Part shown: one piece after another, positions 32,965 to 46,201 of the stretch | How positions within the stretch are numbered: the stretch's first letter is position 1 | Layout: each line of letters starts with the position of its first letter | Assembly: GCA_021234155.1 (NCBI GenBank) | Contig: JAJEKV010000027.1 | Location: forward strand, 17,937,644-18,001,643 | Origin: Isoetes taiwanensis | Taxonomy: Eukaryota; Streptophyta; Lycopodiopsida; Isoetales; Isoetaceae | Reading direction: 5' to 3' | DNA length: 64,000 nucleotides | The notes under the pieces: model-generated | Database searches by the model: none | What the model saw: only the letters and a program-made list of their open reading frames with translations | Told to the model about the DNA's origin: nothing | Made by a program: the position numbers and the translations under genes

Positions 32965-33598
32965 CCTACGGGGCCCTGAAATTTCCCCATCTTGAACTGT
33001 ATTCTAATCTTTGAGGAAGCAATTAATTACGAGGAATCAAGCAGATCTATTCAAATTTGTAGAATGAATCAAGCAAGAGATGGACAAGAAACGTCTGGCA
33101 GTGTACAGAATAGGAAGAATAGCTCAAACAAGGCAAATCCAGGTCTAATACTCTACAGAAGAGCTTTGCTCCAAGATCTGGCTGGTTGCATGGAAAAAGG
33201 AGTTAAATCGGGAGTAGCAGCTCCTGATCATCGCTAGAAAACTGAAATAAACAAAGGAAAAGCATGATTTGCAGGGGAAGCCCTGTTCCGGCGGTAATCC
33301 TCTTTTCTTTCCCTAAATTTCCTTTGAGCCGACCCGCAGAGTTCCAAATCCGCCAGTTTAGAGTACTGGCAAGAAGCATGATCTTGTCGGACTGCATAAA
33401 AGTCTTGTTCCGGCAAAGCTCTGTTCTTGCAAAAGCCCTGTTCCGGCAGGAGAAGCTTTGTTCTGGCTGTTCTGGCAAAGCTCCGTGGCTCAAAGCCCTG
33501 TTTGGCGGCGCCACCAGAGCGCCGCTGAAAACTGAGACCCGAAAATCACCTTAAAAAAAATGGAACTGAAATCATAGGAAATTTCAGGGCCCCGTAGG
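32965..33598. mobile_element. non-autonomous DNA transposon with perfect 22-base inverted ends
   Basis: The 22-base sequence starting CCTACGGGGCCCTGAAATTT at 32965-32986 is perfectly inverted at 33577-33598. The 634-base element has no transposase ORF; its middle holds several copies of a CTGTTCCGGC/CTTGTTCCGGCAAAGC motif. No long target duplication is visible: either a TA is duplicated inside the repeat or the borders extend differently. Superfamily is not assigned. Confidence 0.65.
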
Positions 33599-34584
33599 TT
33601 ACGACTCTCGGTCTTTAAATTTCCCCTGATTTTTAATATTTTTTTAAGCAGAACTATCAGTTGCTTACAGATGAAAAGGCACTCTGTTCCTAAGGGTTTG
33701 GATACACAAGTTTCAGATTTTCGCCACATCTGTCTTTTAAGTCTTTGTGAAATCACGAAGGGCAAAGACAACAAAGCTGTCATTGCTAGCAATATCATGT
33801 AAGCCGTACCTGACGCAGCCGTCTTTTGTTCCTTGTTCTTGATGGATGGTATTATTAAGGGTGTTATTTTGCAAGTATATAATTGGGTAATATCCGAGGT
33901 TTCTCAGGGACCATTGGAAGCTTCTGAAGATAGTACTTCGTAACCTTTTCGAATCCATGCATGAAACACATCCAGGAGTGCATGTATGTATCCAATCATC
34001 AATCAAGCTCGGCAAAGTGTGGAATTTCTCAAATCTCAAGATGTTATTAAGGTTGTACTTAATATGTTAAAGGTAGATTTTAGCTCAAGCTGATATTTGT
34101 GCCTCTATAGCTGCATGCAAGCTAACATGATGAGTTAATTCAAACAAATACGAGTGTGGCACAATCCCTAGGGAAGCCTTCCTGTCACAGATCACCTTAT
34201 TTTTTCTGGACATGCGGAATGTTTACAGGTAGTTATTGTACATATTATAGCCTAAGTGGCATGTTAAAGATTTTGTGATTTTGTCAATGGTCTTTTTGAA
34301 ACTTGCCACGATCTAGCATCATTTAAAGACCATATGCGAGACTTTCTCCTTCAGTCAAAGGATTTCTCAGTGCAGGTACAGTTCACAAACCAGCTTAAGG
34401 TGAATGATCTAGCCTGTAACTATTAACGTTTTGGAGTTTTCATATATGTAGGATAATCTTCTTATATTATAATGTTTTAGTGCAAGTAATGGACCACGCC
34501 CTAGATCTGATGGTCAAGATTTAATTAGAAAATTGGACGGTCGAGATAGCCCTTTTATTTTTCGTTGTAGCGATTAGGGCTTCC
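33599..34584. other. no recognised gene
   Basis: Minus-strand frames at 33490-33798 and 33737-34039 overlap and have no motif. Nothing else seen. Confidence 0.3.
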
Positions 34585-34881
34585 TCAGCTATGGCAAAGC
34601 GGGAAGGTTTGCAACAGCCAAATGAAAACTCCAGATCTCATATAATTGATTCTCTGCAGCAGCAATGAACTCCAGATCTCATATAATTGATTCTCTGCAG
34701 CAGCACGGGCATCTTTGTCTGACTGCTCCTGCAAGAGCATATGTTTGAAATAAAAGCATTCTTTACGAATGACTTTGAGGGTACGAATGGTGGAGTGGCT
34801 GCATACAGATCCCAGCCTTGAGCTTGAAGCAGATGTCCATGGCCGCAGACTCAATGCATGAGGGTGTAAGTTTTCTGGCAT
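34585..34881 (-). other. short frame with 41-base tandem duplication
   Basis: A minus-strand frame includes FYFKHMLLQEQSDKDARAAA and ENQLYEIWS, which looks like a small coiled-coil piece, but the second half is a frameshifted repeat because AACTCCAGATCTCATATAAT... is duplicated at 34627 and 34668. Probably an exon remnant of an unidentified gene. Confidence 0.3.
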
Positions 34882-36879
34882 TTAGGGATCTAATCTTTCA
34901 AATGACATGGGCTAGAGTAAGGCCATGCTCACGGTTATCACAGTTCGTCTCGAACGCTTCTGGGGGCTCCTGATGCATAAATGGTCATCACTCTTGCATC
35001 TCCTATTAGCATGGTATGTCCCACACAACACACCGGTGACTAATAGGATAATGCCCTGCATGGCCATCTCTTCTGCATCTGCTACTAACAAGGTATGTCT
35101 TCTTTGTTTTAAGCTTCATCAAAGAGTTTCGTTTAGCTTGCACAAATCGTTGGTATTTGTAATTTCTCATTTTCTAGGGACTTATTTGGTGTATCCATGC
35201 TTTTGCTGCAACTGTCCGTTCCCCAAACTGGTATCCCTTTAGGCTTGATTTGAGATTTCTTTATGTTGTCGAAAGTTGCAAAAAATTGCAAGCACCTCAA
35301 TTTTCGTGCTGATTGTCAATAATGCAAGCATACTTTCAGCATCCCTATTCTGTATGTCGAAGTTGAATCGATGTTCATTTCTGATGTTCATTTTGATGTT
35401 CATTTCTGATGCAAAGAGTTTTGTGTGCCTCCTGGAAAGATGCATCAGAACATGCCTCTCCTAAAGTGCGCATTTGGTGCTCAGACTAATGCGGATTGCT
35501 GCGATATCTCTGGTGAAACCGTTTGCACTTATCATAAGGTAAGAGCATGCCGCACTCGGAGCTGTTTGTTAGCAGAAATAGTGGTCGGATATGTATTCCA
35601 TGCTATTGTTGAATCGAGTTCAATGCTCAGTTGTTTATTCTGATGCTCTTTGATTGAAAAAACACCAGATGACCTGGTTTAAAGCAGGAGTACACCAAAA
35701 CTAAGTGTTGCACCCAGGGCTGTTGGTCAGCAGAGTTTGGTATAGTATTCAAAACTTTGTCTGTGCTGCCTGTGCTTAGACGTCAGTTTGCCAAAGATCC
35801 GACCTTAGGAGGTTTGGCATGAAGGAAGCATATAGTGTCCGCCCAAGGAGTATGGTAAATAGAACATTGACCTGGGAATATGACTGGGACGGATGAGCAG
35901 AAGCAATAAAATGATACTAGAAGCGATCAAAATTAGGTTTGAATCTATCGATTAGCTCTTTGGTACATAGATGAACAGGGTATTATAAGAATAGAATAAA
36001 GAGTTCACTTTTCTGAAATACAAAGATAAAAGTGAACTTGCTGATACCTTTGAAAGGAAAGAGTTTATTTGAAATGAAAGAGTTAGAGAATTATTATGTA
36101 CATGATTTTACAGAATATATATTTCTATTGGGAATTAAAACGGTAGCTTGCTAATTTTTACATTGAAGTGTAAGATGGGTTTCATAAAGATCTATTTAAG
36201 TTATCTTTAGATGGAGGTACATATTTGAATTTCAAGATGCTAAAGAATGACAAGATAAGATGTTGCTACATGTTATTTTTGCATAAATAGAATGATGAGT
36301 AGTTGATATATTTACAGAGCATAGATATTGTGTTGGATTGGGCTTAGGTGCTGATATCCACATTTTGGAAAGAAGGCTAGACAAGTGAATTTAAATATGA
36401 GCTTAGCTCTGCTTGAACAACACAATACATTGTTGTCTTCACATAATTGTCTCTAATTTCTCTCTTTCATGGCGATGTCTTAGGAATTTATACTACGATG
36501 CATATGAACATATGGTGTTGTCATATCATAGGAATTTATAGTAGGATGCATATGAACATATGTTGGTGTTGTATTGAGTGTGATAGTTTAGGGCTATGGC
36601 CCGGACGGATCTCTTCCCAAAAGCAGGAAGCTTTTCTTCTGGCGAAGCCAAAACTGAAGCCAAAACTAAAACCGCCATCGTTGCCCAGACCAGTGCATGA
36701 AGCTTTGAGATTAAGATCACAGGTGACTGATAGCAAGGGTTTCTGTTGCAGTGATACTTGAAGAATTGATTATGATCACTGATTCTGTAAGCCATGGAAT
36801 AACCTAACATATTATAGCAGGTAAAACCTTTGTGTGTTTATTTTGCAACAAAATAAGGTTTTGCCAATTTCATGTAAGG

Positions 36880-36922
<43 letters not shown>

Positions 36923-37672
36923 GGTTCATTTGTGAATATTCTTTTCTTATCGGAGCACAAAAAACTTCAAAAATGCTAGAAACACTAAGCTTTCCTTCTT
37001 CTTTCAAGCAAATGGTGCGTGCTTTAGGCAATGCATAACTTTTACCAGTGTTTATAGCTAATTTTTTTGTGATATTTGAACTCGCTCTTCCTTTATATGT
37101 ACGTTTTTTTCCATCCTGTCAACTTAAAGGAATTACAGAAAGGATAGGGTCCCTCTTGGAAGAGTAGAAGCCTTCCAGGATAATATTTACTAGAAATGAT
37201 GAATGATATTGATTGGCCTAGAAAATTATGTGAAGCCATATCTTCAATTCTCTACATAGAGCAGGAAAATACATTTGTGACCTATTATAAGGTATGAAAT
37301 GCCTTGATATTTTAACCCCTCCTTTTCAACTCACTTAAGCCTTAGGTTTTCAACTCACTTAAGCCTTAGGTATGCAACACTGACCATGAAAAATACTCTT
37401 TGGTTTGAAAATTCTTCTTGCCATTTATTGTCTATAGACTGGAATGCGATTTCTCATTTGTTGTTTATTGCAACTACACCCTTTCAACATTTATTGCGTA
37501 CGCATCCATATACATGTATCTATTCTTCACTTCACAATGGTATGTTATATTGAATGCTATCTAGATTGTGTGTCCCCGACGTAATTAACACTATCTAACA
37601 TGAAAGAATTATGTTTTGTTTAAACATTTAGAAAGTCATTGTGGCCAAAACATTGAAAGGCTCCCAACTTTA
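34882..37672. other. long stretch without recognised gene
   Basis: Several short open frames on both strands without motifs. A poly(T) run of more than 40 bases lies at 36877-36920, perhaps the tail of a minus-strand retrocopy. An exon-like block near 35420-35540 reads PPGKMHQNMPLLKCAFGAQT with several Cys residues. The region ends in a Helitron terminus, so it may include that element. Confidence 0.35.
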
Positions 37673-37700
37673 GCCCAGCAACGCTGGGCACCGTTACTAG
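37673..37700 (+). mobile_element. Helitron-type 3' terminus (second copy)
   Basis: Hairpin GCCCAGC-AAC-GCTGGGC followed by CACCGTTA and CTAG, then T. It matches the terminus at 26096-26123 in stem, spacing and end, including the upstream CCAACTT. Both point the same way, so they are two copies of one Helitron family. The 5' end was not located. Confidence 0.65.
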
Positions 37701-37705
37701 TAAGA

Positions 37706-38015
37706 ATCTGTATTCAGAAGAAAATGCTGCCTTGAGAGAGGCAGAAAGGCAACTGCTAAGCATTCCTGGGTTCATTGCACCCAGTGAACTTCAGGACAAG
37801 ATGATTGATACTTGAACTTGCGAACATGCTTTTATGAATCTGGGGAAGAAAACAGGAATGATAGCGTTATGAATCCCACTACATATCAAGTTTTGCAGTT
37901 ACTGCCTGTGGTTCTGCAGATACATCTTTCCGGAACTACTAGTGATGCTTCAAGCAGTGTAACGAGATTGCGTGTGCAGGTTCAGGCTGCCCTGGTAAAA
38001 TACCCTGTCTTTTAA
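37706..38015 (+). pseudogene. exon-like fragment right after the Helitron end
   Basis: The frame reads NAALREAERQLLSIPGFIAP, SELQDKMIDT and a stop, then in the next frame FYESGEENRNDSVMNPTTYQ, VLQLLPVVLQIHLSGTTSD and VTRLRVQVQAALVKYP. The two parts probably belong to one coding region with a single frame break near 37815. The protein is not recognised. Confidence 0.35.
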
Positions 38016-39123
38016 CATTCTCATAAATCACTGTCTTTGTGGTTGAAGTAGGGATTGCTTCTGCAATGCAAATTCTGCTGGTGATGTCAAGCTCTAACGC
38101 CTCCAAACCAGTGAGTATCAGTAGGAAATATGTTTATTTTTCCACAGTTCCAAGATTTAAGCAGGTAATTTTTAACATTCATACTTGTGAATGCCAGAAG
38201 AAGAGCCAACACGTAAACACAGTTTCTTCAAAGTTGGAACTTTTTCCAATTTTTATAATAATGTCCAATAAAGTTCATTTCGTTTTACTTTTGCATCTTT
38301 GCATCATATTAGGTAGCTGTGTTTCTGACTATTTGGTGTAAGGTTTTGCTCCACGAAATTACATTGCAAGAGTTTAAAGGAACTATGAAAATGATAGAAT
38401 ATATTTGGTACTTCCAAGCTCCTGCAGATGAACTTGTGCAGGTCCAAGTGGAACGTTATTCAACCAGGATATCAATATCGCATAAATATTGGCGCTCCAA
38501 TTGCCAACCACATTGAGGACATTTTTCCTTCCTTTTTGGTTTCTTCATTAGAAACTTTAGGAGTTGGCATTATTGGGGGTCAGAATTTCCACATTTGTCG
38601 AACTAACATTCCACATTAAGTCACGTTAAGTTCAAAATTTCTATAAAGTTTCGGACTTCAAATACAAATTGAATTCAAAATTCATTTTGAGCAACTCAAA
38701 ACAATGATTAAGTTTTTATAGAGATCACAGGTTTTGACAGAAGTCAAATTTTCCAACACAATAGAAATTTATTTCAATCTTTCTGTTTTGATTCCAATTC
38801 TTAAGCACAGCAGCCAAACCACTTGCATTTGCCCATGTTTTGATTTAACGTTGCACTAGCAAACCTAATTTGCAGCAAAGTAAACACTAGAAACATTTTG
38901 CCGCATCCATGGTGGGGCAATGCCTTTTGGGGCATGTGTCGGAGATATAATTCAAAACTGGTCCTTGAAAAGTTCCCTTGTGCTTGATTTTGTCTTCTAA
39001 AAGCTTATGACCAAGTATGGATGTACTTACTCACATGAGCTTAAGCGCCGATGGGTGGAAAAAGCAAATCATATCTACTCTCTACTCCGACTAATGTCTT
39101 TTTTTCTTTTTTAGAAACATTCT
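38016..39123. other. no recognised gene
   Basis: Frames at 38039-38619 are short and overlap without motifs. Nothing else seen. Confidence 0.3.
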
Positions 39124-39247
39124 GTTTTTTTTTTTTTTTTTTTTTTATTAAGCACGCCAGCCCAAGCAAGCCTACAACCTTCTATGCAATTTTAAGCTAT
39201 CCGCGTAGCATCTCCACATCAGCTAAACCTGACATGGCCTTGTTAAA
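39124..39247 (-). mobile_element. poly(A)-tailed retroelement 3' end (copy 2)
   Basis: The same block as 32284-32405, again with the A run at its 3' end on the minus strand (poly T 39125-39148 on the plus strand). Differences between copies are scattered substitutions. A second poly(T) run lies at 39306-39334. Confidence 0.65.
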
Positions 39248-39302
39248 GGGACCTCTATTACATTGCATAACTCAACCACAAGCCCTGGCATGCCTTTTTG
39301 CT

Positions 39303-39335
<33 letters not shown>

Positions 39336-39539
39336 GTAGCTCTTCATTTTACTCTTTCTTTTATTATTTCCTTGGGGTTTCTGAGTGATCTATATTACTT
39401 TAGCTTACTCCTTTCTCTTATTTTCATTGTCTCCTCCTTAAACCTTCTACCCGTCTTTTTCATTATTCTATTTTCTCTTTTTTTTTTCTGATTATTCTCT
39501 TTTCGTATTTCATTTCCCTTGTAAGTTCTGTTTAACTTT

Positions 39540-41230
39540 TAGGGTTAGTCCGGCTGCAAAAGTTTTCTGGACGATGGATGGAGATGTTTGCTTACTCATG
39601 CTAACAGTTCACAGATGGCATCTTCACGATTGTCTCCTTGACGGTTTGATGGCAAGCCATGGCTGCAGTTTAACTTTCCCTCTCGCCTTCTTATATTTAA
39701 GATCTTTAGGTATTATTTCCTCTCTTCAAGTTTCTTCTTGCTCTCCATTGTTAGCCGGCTTGTGCCTCTTGTGGATGGGAAGAAAGATGGGCGGCTTAAA
39801 TAAAGCCACCATCCTCAGATTAGAGAAAGATAGAAAAATGGCAGAGAAGAGAAAAGGTTTTTTCAGTTTCCACAAGCCTGCTAAGGCTACAGGTCCTCCT
39901 AAGATTTCTGCTCCTATTGAAGGTGAAGGTAGCTCTACACCAATTATGATTGCATCTCGTGATGTTTCACCTAAAATGGCAGCTCAATATGTTTCCAATG
40001 CCCCTGAGATCCTTGTCTTTCAAGATCCTGCTCAACTTGGTAATGTTGTTCCTCAAAAGGTCGTCAACCAGGTTGCCACATTAATTATTATGGTTCGTAC
40101 AAGCTGCCTTGTGGATTTGGCTACCCTGATGTTTACTTTAAGTCTGGTGGTTATCATACTTTGTTGTTTGAATCTGTACTAAATAATCTAGAAAGCTTTC
40201 GGTGCTTAACATGTTTTCTTTTGTTGATTAACACTTTTCCTATTCTGCCCCTTTCTACTCTTGTATTTCGCTCTTAGGTTATATCTTTCATTTTCTGGCA
40301 GTTGCATGGTATATCTTATTTGCATTATCTCTTCTATTCTGGTCTAATCTGCTAATTGCTTGTTCCCTTCTAGAGTTTAATGCTTTAAACTTTGTAATCC
40401 ACTGTTTCAATGTTCTACATGTTCCAGATCTCCCAGTTTCTTGACATCTATGCTTTTCCCTTTGTTCAATGTTCTATTGATCTGCAAACCTTTTTTTTGT
40501 TGTTAATGTATTACTTTCTAAGTTTCCTGTGGTGAAAGGCGTTAAACTGGTTTTGTCCTCTGCTTACCTGCATGTAGCTTAACTTGTTACCCTTCTCAGG
40601 CTAATATTGTTCTGGTTCTACTGCAGGTAACCAGACTAAACCCTCCATGTGGTTTCTTGGCTTTGTCTCGAGCATGGTTTCTGCTCAAATCTGCAATTTC
40701 TTCCTTATGGTGATATTTTACAGACTTCGGATATTATTTGTTTTCCTTTTTTGTTGGACACTATCTAAGTGGTTCTATTTTTCTACATTTATTTTATTTT
40801 CCAAAAAACAACATGCTGGTTTTATTTCCTTGTTATATCATTGTTATCCCTGACCATTATATCTATGTTTACTTATTTTAATTCTTGTGTTGCTCTATTC
40901 ATCACTTACGTGGCTGCATGGGTCTAATTTACTACATTCTTCATATTACTTTTAAAATTGTATTATGTTTTGGGTATAAGCTTTTTTTATTTTTTGCATT
41001 GCTATGTTGTTTTCTATATGTTTTACCAGCTGTTGAATTTTATTCCTATGTTCCTATTATCTGTTAGTGCATGTGCTTTTATGTTATTCTTTACTCCTCT
41101 TTTTCAGTGATTATACTATCTTGTCTATATTGTTATTGTGTTTTTGTTGGTAGTCTTAATATTTGGTAGTCTTAATATTGTGTTTGGTGATGGGGCCTAG
41201 TCCCCAGGTTTTAGATGGGTTGTTGTCTTC
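39540..41230 (+). mobile_element. probable LINE remnant (ORF1 start and 3' end pieces)
   Basis: The frame 39787-40182 begins MGRKMGGLNKATILRLEKDR and continues with a basic then Pro/Ser-rich stretch. The similar start MGRKKGDLNTATKKRMAEER is at about 42043, so this is a repeated coding start. At 41185-41225 the sequence GGTGATGGGGCCTAGTCCCC AGGTTTTAGATGGG matches the 3' region of the LINE at 27560. The stretch between (40183-41180) is very T-rich with no ORF. Assignment to a LINE ORF1 start is inference from this linkage. Confidence 0.4.
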
Positions 41231-41850
41231 TTTTTTGTTCTGCTTTTATTGGCTTTTTTTATGTCTGCTTTTACTGCTCTACTTCTGATCTACTTTGCTT
41301 GTTTGACCATATATCCTTATATTTCTATTGTTTTTTATTCCACAATATGTGTTTACTTTTTGTCCTTTATGTAGTTTTTTATTTTCTTGTTAGTGATCCT
41401 TATCAAGGCTTGGGTAAGGTTCAGCACCTAATCTTATCCAAGGCTGCAATTATTAAAGCTGGATTTCCCAAATGGGATCTCTTGTCTTAAATCTGATATC
41501 TTTCAGACCGTTTTTTTTTTTTTTTTTAATTAAATGTACTTTGTGTGGCCATATGAGGAAAGCTTTCTGATGCAACATTTCGTATTAAATATACCTTGTG
41601 AAGCAGGAGGTAATAAAAAGGTTCATATGATGTTTTCTATTATGAAGCATTTAGGACTAGGAGATTGATTAAATTAGCCATATTTCTTTAGGGCAGTGGC
41701 CTAGCCAAACCTTAGATAAGAATCGAAAAATGAAATAATTTAAAACAAGGGATATGACTAAAAATATTTTTACTAACGTCAAAGAGTAAACGGTCTGTTA
41801 GGGCTGAACTTCTTCCCTATGGAATCGCATCATGGAAACGAAGGCTGGGA

Positions 41851-42252
41851 GTGATGTCACTGGCCAACAACGACCTCAAGATCGCCTGCATGCTGAGGTA
41901 TGATAACGGCACTCTTAGAACTGTCGGTGTTAAGTGCTGGCATTTCATTTATAAGGCAAGAAAATTTCGTATGAAAAAGAGGAAAAGGCTTACCAGAGCA
42001 GGGGATAGCCAGAGGTTTCGTTGTGCCTATGCTACAGCAGCAATGGGTAGAAAGAAGGGAGATCTAAATACTGCCACAAAAAAGAGGATGGCAGAAGAAA
42101 GATTGAAGGGAAGAGGAAAAAAGATTTACCAATACCACATTTCAACTGTGGTTCCATCAGCAAATATGAGAAGGGATGATATCAGAGATGCTGATGATGG
42201 GAAGCAGAATGAAGCCATGCCCTTAGTATCTCCACAAGTAAGCAAATGCTGA
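41851..42252 (+). pseudogene. second copy of the MGRKxGxLNxAT frame
   Basis: A 133-codon frame. The first 60 residues (IACMLRYDNGTLRTVGVKCW...) precede a second likely start, MGRKKGDLNTATKKRMAEER, at about 42043. It is related to the frame at 39787. Both regions are followed by the shared TCTGGTTCTACTGCAGGTAAC (about 40610 and 42900). Family not identified; probably mobile DNA. Confidence 0.35.
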
Positions 42253-45200
42253 ATACAAATGTTGCTGATGGTAAAGAATCGACCATGGAGTTTGGGGATG
42301 ATCCTGTATACAACAATAATGCTGAATCTGGCTCTAAGAAAGCAGCACCTTCTGAAAGCTCCAACATTACTGGGCGCACTCTAAAGGTTTGATGGGTTAT
42401 TGTCTTTTAGATTCAAAGAAATACTTCTGAAATATGCATGTTTCTTCTTGATCTGAATAAAATTTGTCTAGATCTAAAATGCATTAACATAAAGAGGATA
42501 ATAGGGGCCAAGGTATCTCTGATTTATAGCATAGATGGGGTTGGCAGCCTACTTTAAGAATCTAGGAATCTACTAGTTACTGATGACAGCAAGAAATGAT
42601 GTATTAATTGGTTTCTAACAGTCTTTTCTTATGACAGTGGCATCTTCAAGGGCACATGCAAAGGAAAGAGATACTCCTAGATGTTTTATGCTTGGATCTG
42701 ATGCAAATGCATCCATAGACTAGGATGGATGTATTTTATAATGTGTTTTACATAATAAACTAGCTAGTCCACTAACAAAGACCCTTGAATTTGGCATTAG
42801 GCCTGAATATTGTTATAGTGAAGGAGGATAACCTCAAAGAAACCATTAGCTTACCTGCTAGTAGCTTAGGCTTTTACCCTGACTAAGGCTAATTGTCCTC
42901 TGGTTCTACTGCAGGTAACAGGTTTCTTTGCTCTATACTCAGTATTCAAGTTCAATTTGAACATGGAATGCGGGTTTAAAAAATGATCATACCTGTTGTA
43001 TTTAAATGCTTATTAATGGCATATTGTGGACATGGTAAACATCTTAAATCTTGTGCTTCTCGGGCACCCTTGGATCTTCTGTAAGTTATGGTAACAGTTA
43101 TAATAGATTTCTTGAATTAATGGGTATTTACTTTACTGAAGTAATTGTATAATCTCTGTAGATCAGAAAATCAGAAATGTTATGATGAATACTTTATGGA
43201 AAAAACTAATACATTAGGTATGATTGACATTGATGCATGTTTTTGTATACCAAGTTTTGGCTTAAAACATAAAGACCTGATTATGTTTTAAGGCTACAAA
43301 TGGATCTGTTGTCTACCTTCCAAGGTTTTTAATGGATTAAAGTCTGCTCTGATGAGCAGATTGAAGGTTTTTTTTTTTTTTTTTTTTAAGAATATGTGGT
43401 ATCTTAAGGAGGTATAGTTTCTTCTTTAAGGATGTGTTGTTTTCTTAGGCGATATGGTTTTTTTTTTGAAGGGATGTCCTTTTTTTTTTCCTGTTTTTTA
43501 AGGTAGTGTTTTTTTGAGGTGTGATTTTTTATGGTTTTCTAAGAGCCCATGTATGACCAAGTTGTCCACATGTCATTACTGCTACAAAATGGCAGCATAC
43601 AAGAGCTATGCATGCTTGACACACTTCACTAGCATTTGACTTCATACATGTGTGTGTATGAGCTTATAGAGCGTGAAACTTGAAGACATCCATCACCTAG
43701 CAACCCAGAGGGTTTCGCATAGTGTAGGTTGTATATAACATGTGAGTTAACCAGGGTGGGTTTTTTTTTAATCTAAACTGTACGTATACATACGAAAATT
43801 TGGGGTTTTTTAGGGGCAATCTAGTGTAATATGTATACAATAAGGGTTTTTTGAACCCTAGATAAGGCGTATATGGAGGGGTTTTTGTCGACCCCATTAA
43901 CGCACATGGTGTATCCCCTTTGCAATAAGTGATACTCCTGGGCTGGCAACTTGTAGAAGACATATTAATATGAAGAACCAAAGATGGACACTGGTTTGGC
44001 ATCATATAGGCATTTTTTGAAGGACATTTGATCACCTAAGCATCTTGAACACTTAAGGTCAATGGTTGAAGATCCCAAAGTCAAAGCTTAGAAGGAACTT
44101 TCCATGATTCAAGCTTTTGCCATGATGTTACTTCTTAAGGCATGATTTGCTATTTCCCAAGGCATTACTACCATTTCCACCCAAAAAACATCATCTTTTA
44201 TGCATCATTTTCTCCCCTTTCATACACCATTGCCATTTGTCGAGACCAAAGTTAGCAAGACCATTTTTCCTAGTCAGAAGTACACCATTCATCCATCACA
44301 TATGAAAATTTGCTAAAATTCCATCCAATTTGGCCATTTCTAAAGTCCAAAGCCATATTCTCTCTCTAAAAATAAGATAGAGAGAGAAAGCACACCTTTG
44401 ACATTATATTTTTAGAAAATGCAAAAAAGTTGGTCTAAAAATCTCAAAATCCAAGCACCATTGTGCATATATGTCAAAGGTTCCATTATATCACCCCCAC
44501 ATCATCACCATGTCATATCTATATCACAAAAAGCTTTTGACTAGGAGAAAAGTAGATTGCTAATTTTCTTGCCGCATCACCATCCTCACATTGCCATATC
44601 ACCCTTTGCTTGCCAACTCATCACCTTTGTTGCCAAATCATCCATCCCTAGCTATTCTTGCCCTAAAACAAAAAATCCTTATAATCGAAGTTTTCATTTT
44701 CCAAAATGTAATGGGCTTTGAAAAATTGAATTTGGCCAAATTTAGACCCCAAAAATCGTCTTCTTGTGATGCATGCAAAAATAGAAAATGACAAAACTAG
44801 CCTATCTACTCTAGGCCTGCCTACATCTATTTCCTCTTATCCCCCTCTGTCATGACTCATTTTAGAAAAAACATTCAAGAAACATCATCAAAAAACTCAA
44901 AAATCTTAAGTTCTAAGTCATTGTTGCCGAGTGACATTCCGTTAGCCGAAAATTGATTTTTGAGGTCACATTTATTTCTTATTGAGAGAACCTGATGCAC
45001 TGTGCTTGCACGCGTGTCAGAAATAGCTCTAGGTGTCAGAGTTGAAAAAATATCTCATTTGCTCATTCTGCAAAAATTTGAATTCTGCCAGGAACATTGA
45101 CTTTATTTAGACTTGGTCAAATTGTCAAAATTGAACGGGTTCTGCATATGTTTTGGGGCTAGACTTTTAGTCATAGTTTCTTTGCATATTAGAGCACCAG

Positions 45201-46201
45201 TTTGAATTAAAATGACATCAAAATTCGAGATTCTTTGTGCGTGGCATAAGTTTTGCTGAGAGTGCCTTTTCTTGGTTTTGGGAATTCACTTGAAACTTGA
45301 TTTCTTTGCATTATCTTTGCAAGCTTCTTGCATAGATTGGTTACCTTAAGTAACCTGGAGGTTTTAAACCACTAAGGTTGAAGGTTCACCAGGAACACCT
45401 TCAACAACCATATACTCGTCCTTGACATGCAACATTTTGTACCATATATATATGTCATCACAACTTCATTACACATAGCCTTTCGTGGTGCAGGCTGGTT
45501 TTTCGGACTTCTCTTCAATGACTATGAGTGTGTTCAAGTCGAGATCCTTTGGCGCTTCTTGGCCAAGGATTGATGTTCTGCTTACGAAACTTGGTCTCTA
45601 GATTAATATCGACATCTTGAATTCATTGCCAGAGCCGATTCACAGTTTCGAGGTGGGGGCATCACCAGTCTTTGCATTTTGACATGCATTGACTTTTTTT
45701 TTACTTGAGTACATTTTGCAATTTCTCCTAGCTCGTAGACTATTTTGCTCTTGGGTTTTTGGACACTAGCACTTCTAATTGTCTAGTTCAAGAGCGGCTT
45801 GACCTCTTTGCAAAATTCCAACTTTAAAAATACTATAAGCATATGAATTCCATTGGTTTTTTTTGAAATTGGGAATTACAACCTTCCAATTTGAACACGT
45901 ATTCCTCCATCATCTTAGTCCCAAATTAAGCCAAATTTTTGTCCATATGTTTCAAAGGTAACACCCTGTGCAGATTAAGTGCCTGCATTAAAATCCCTTA
46001 CAACTACAATTTTTCTTTTATTTGCAAATTTACAACGCTCATTGTTAGCTCATGAAGAGAATTAGTTTGATTACTCTCTGGCATTCACAAATCTTCATAT
46101 TTAGAGGAGCAAAGTAGCAAGCTGCTAAATAGACTATTTTTACACTAGCATTAATCTTAAGCAACATGAAAAATGGAGAAGAGGGAGCTGAAAAATGAAA
46201 A
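42253..46201. other. long stretch without recognised gene
   Basis: AT-rich, with T runs at 43368-43388 and 43458-43500. Frames at 43697-44035 (minus) and 44591-44791 (plus) have no motif. Around 45530-45670 the text CAGTTTCGAGGTGGGGGCATC resembles the purine-rich end of an LTR element, but no LTR pair was found. Confidence 0.35.

Noticed and set aside
36877-36920. Poly(T) run as a terminator or gene end
   Set aside because: A homopolymer of this length is more likely a retroelement tail or slippage; no adjacent pol III gene was found.
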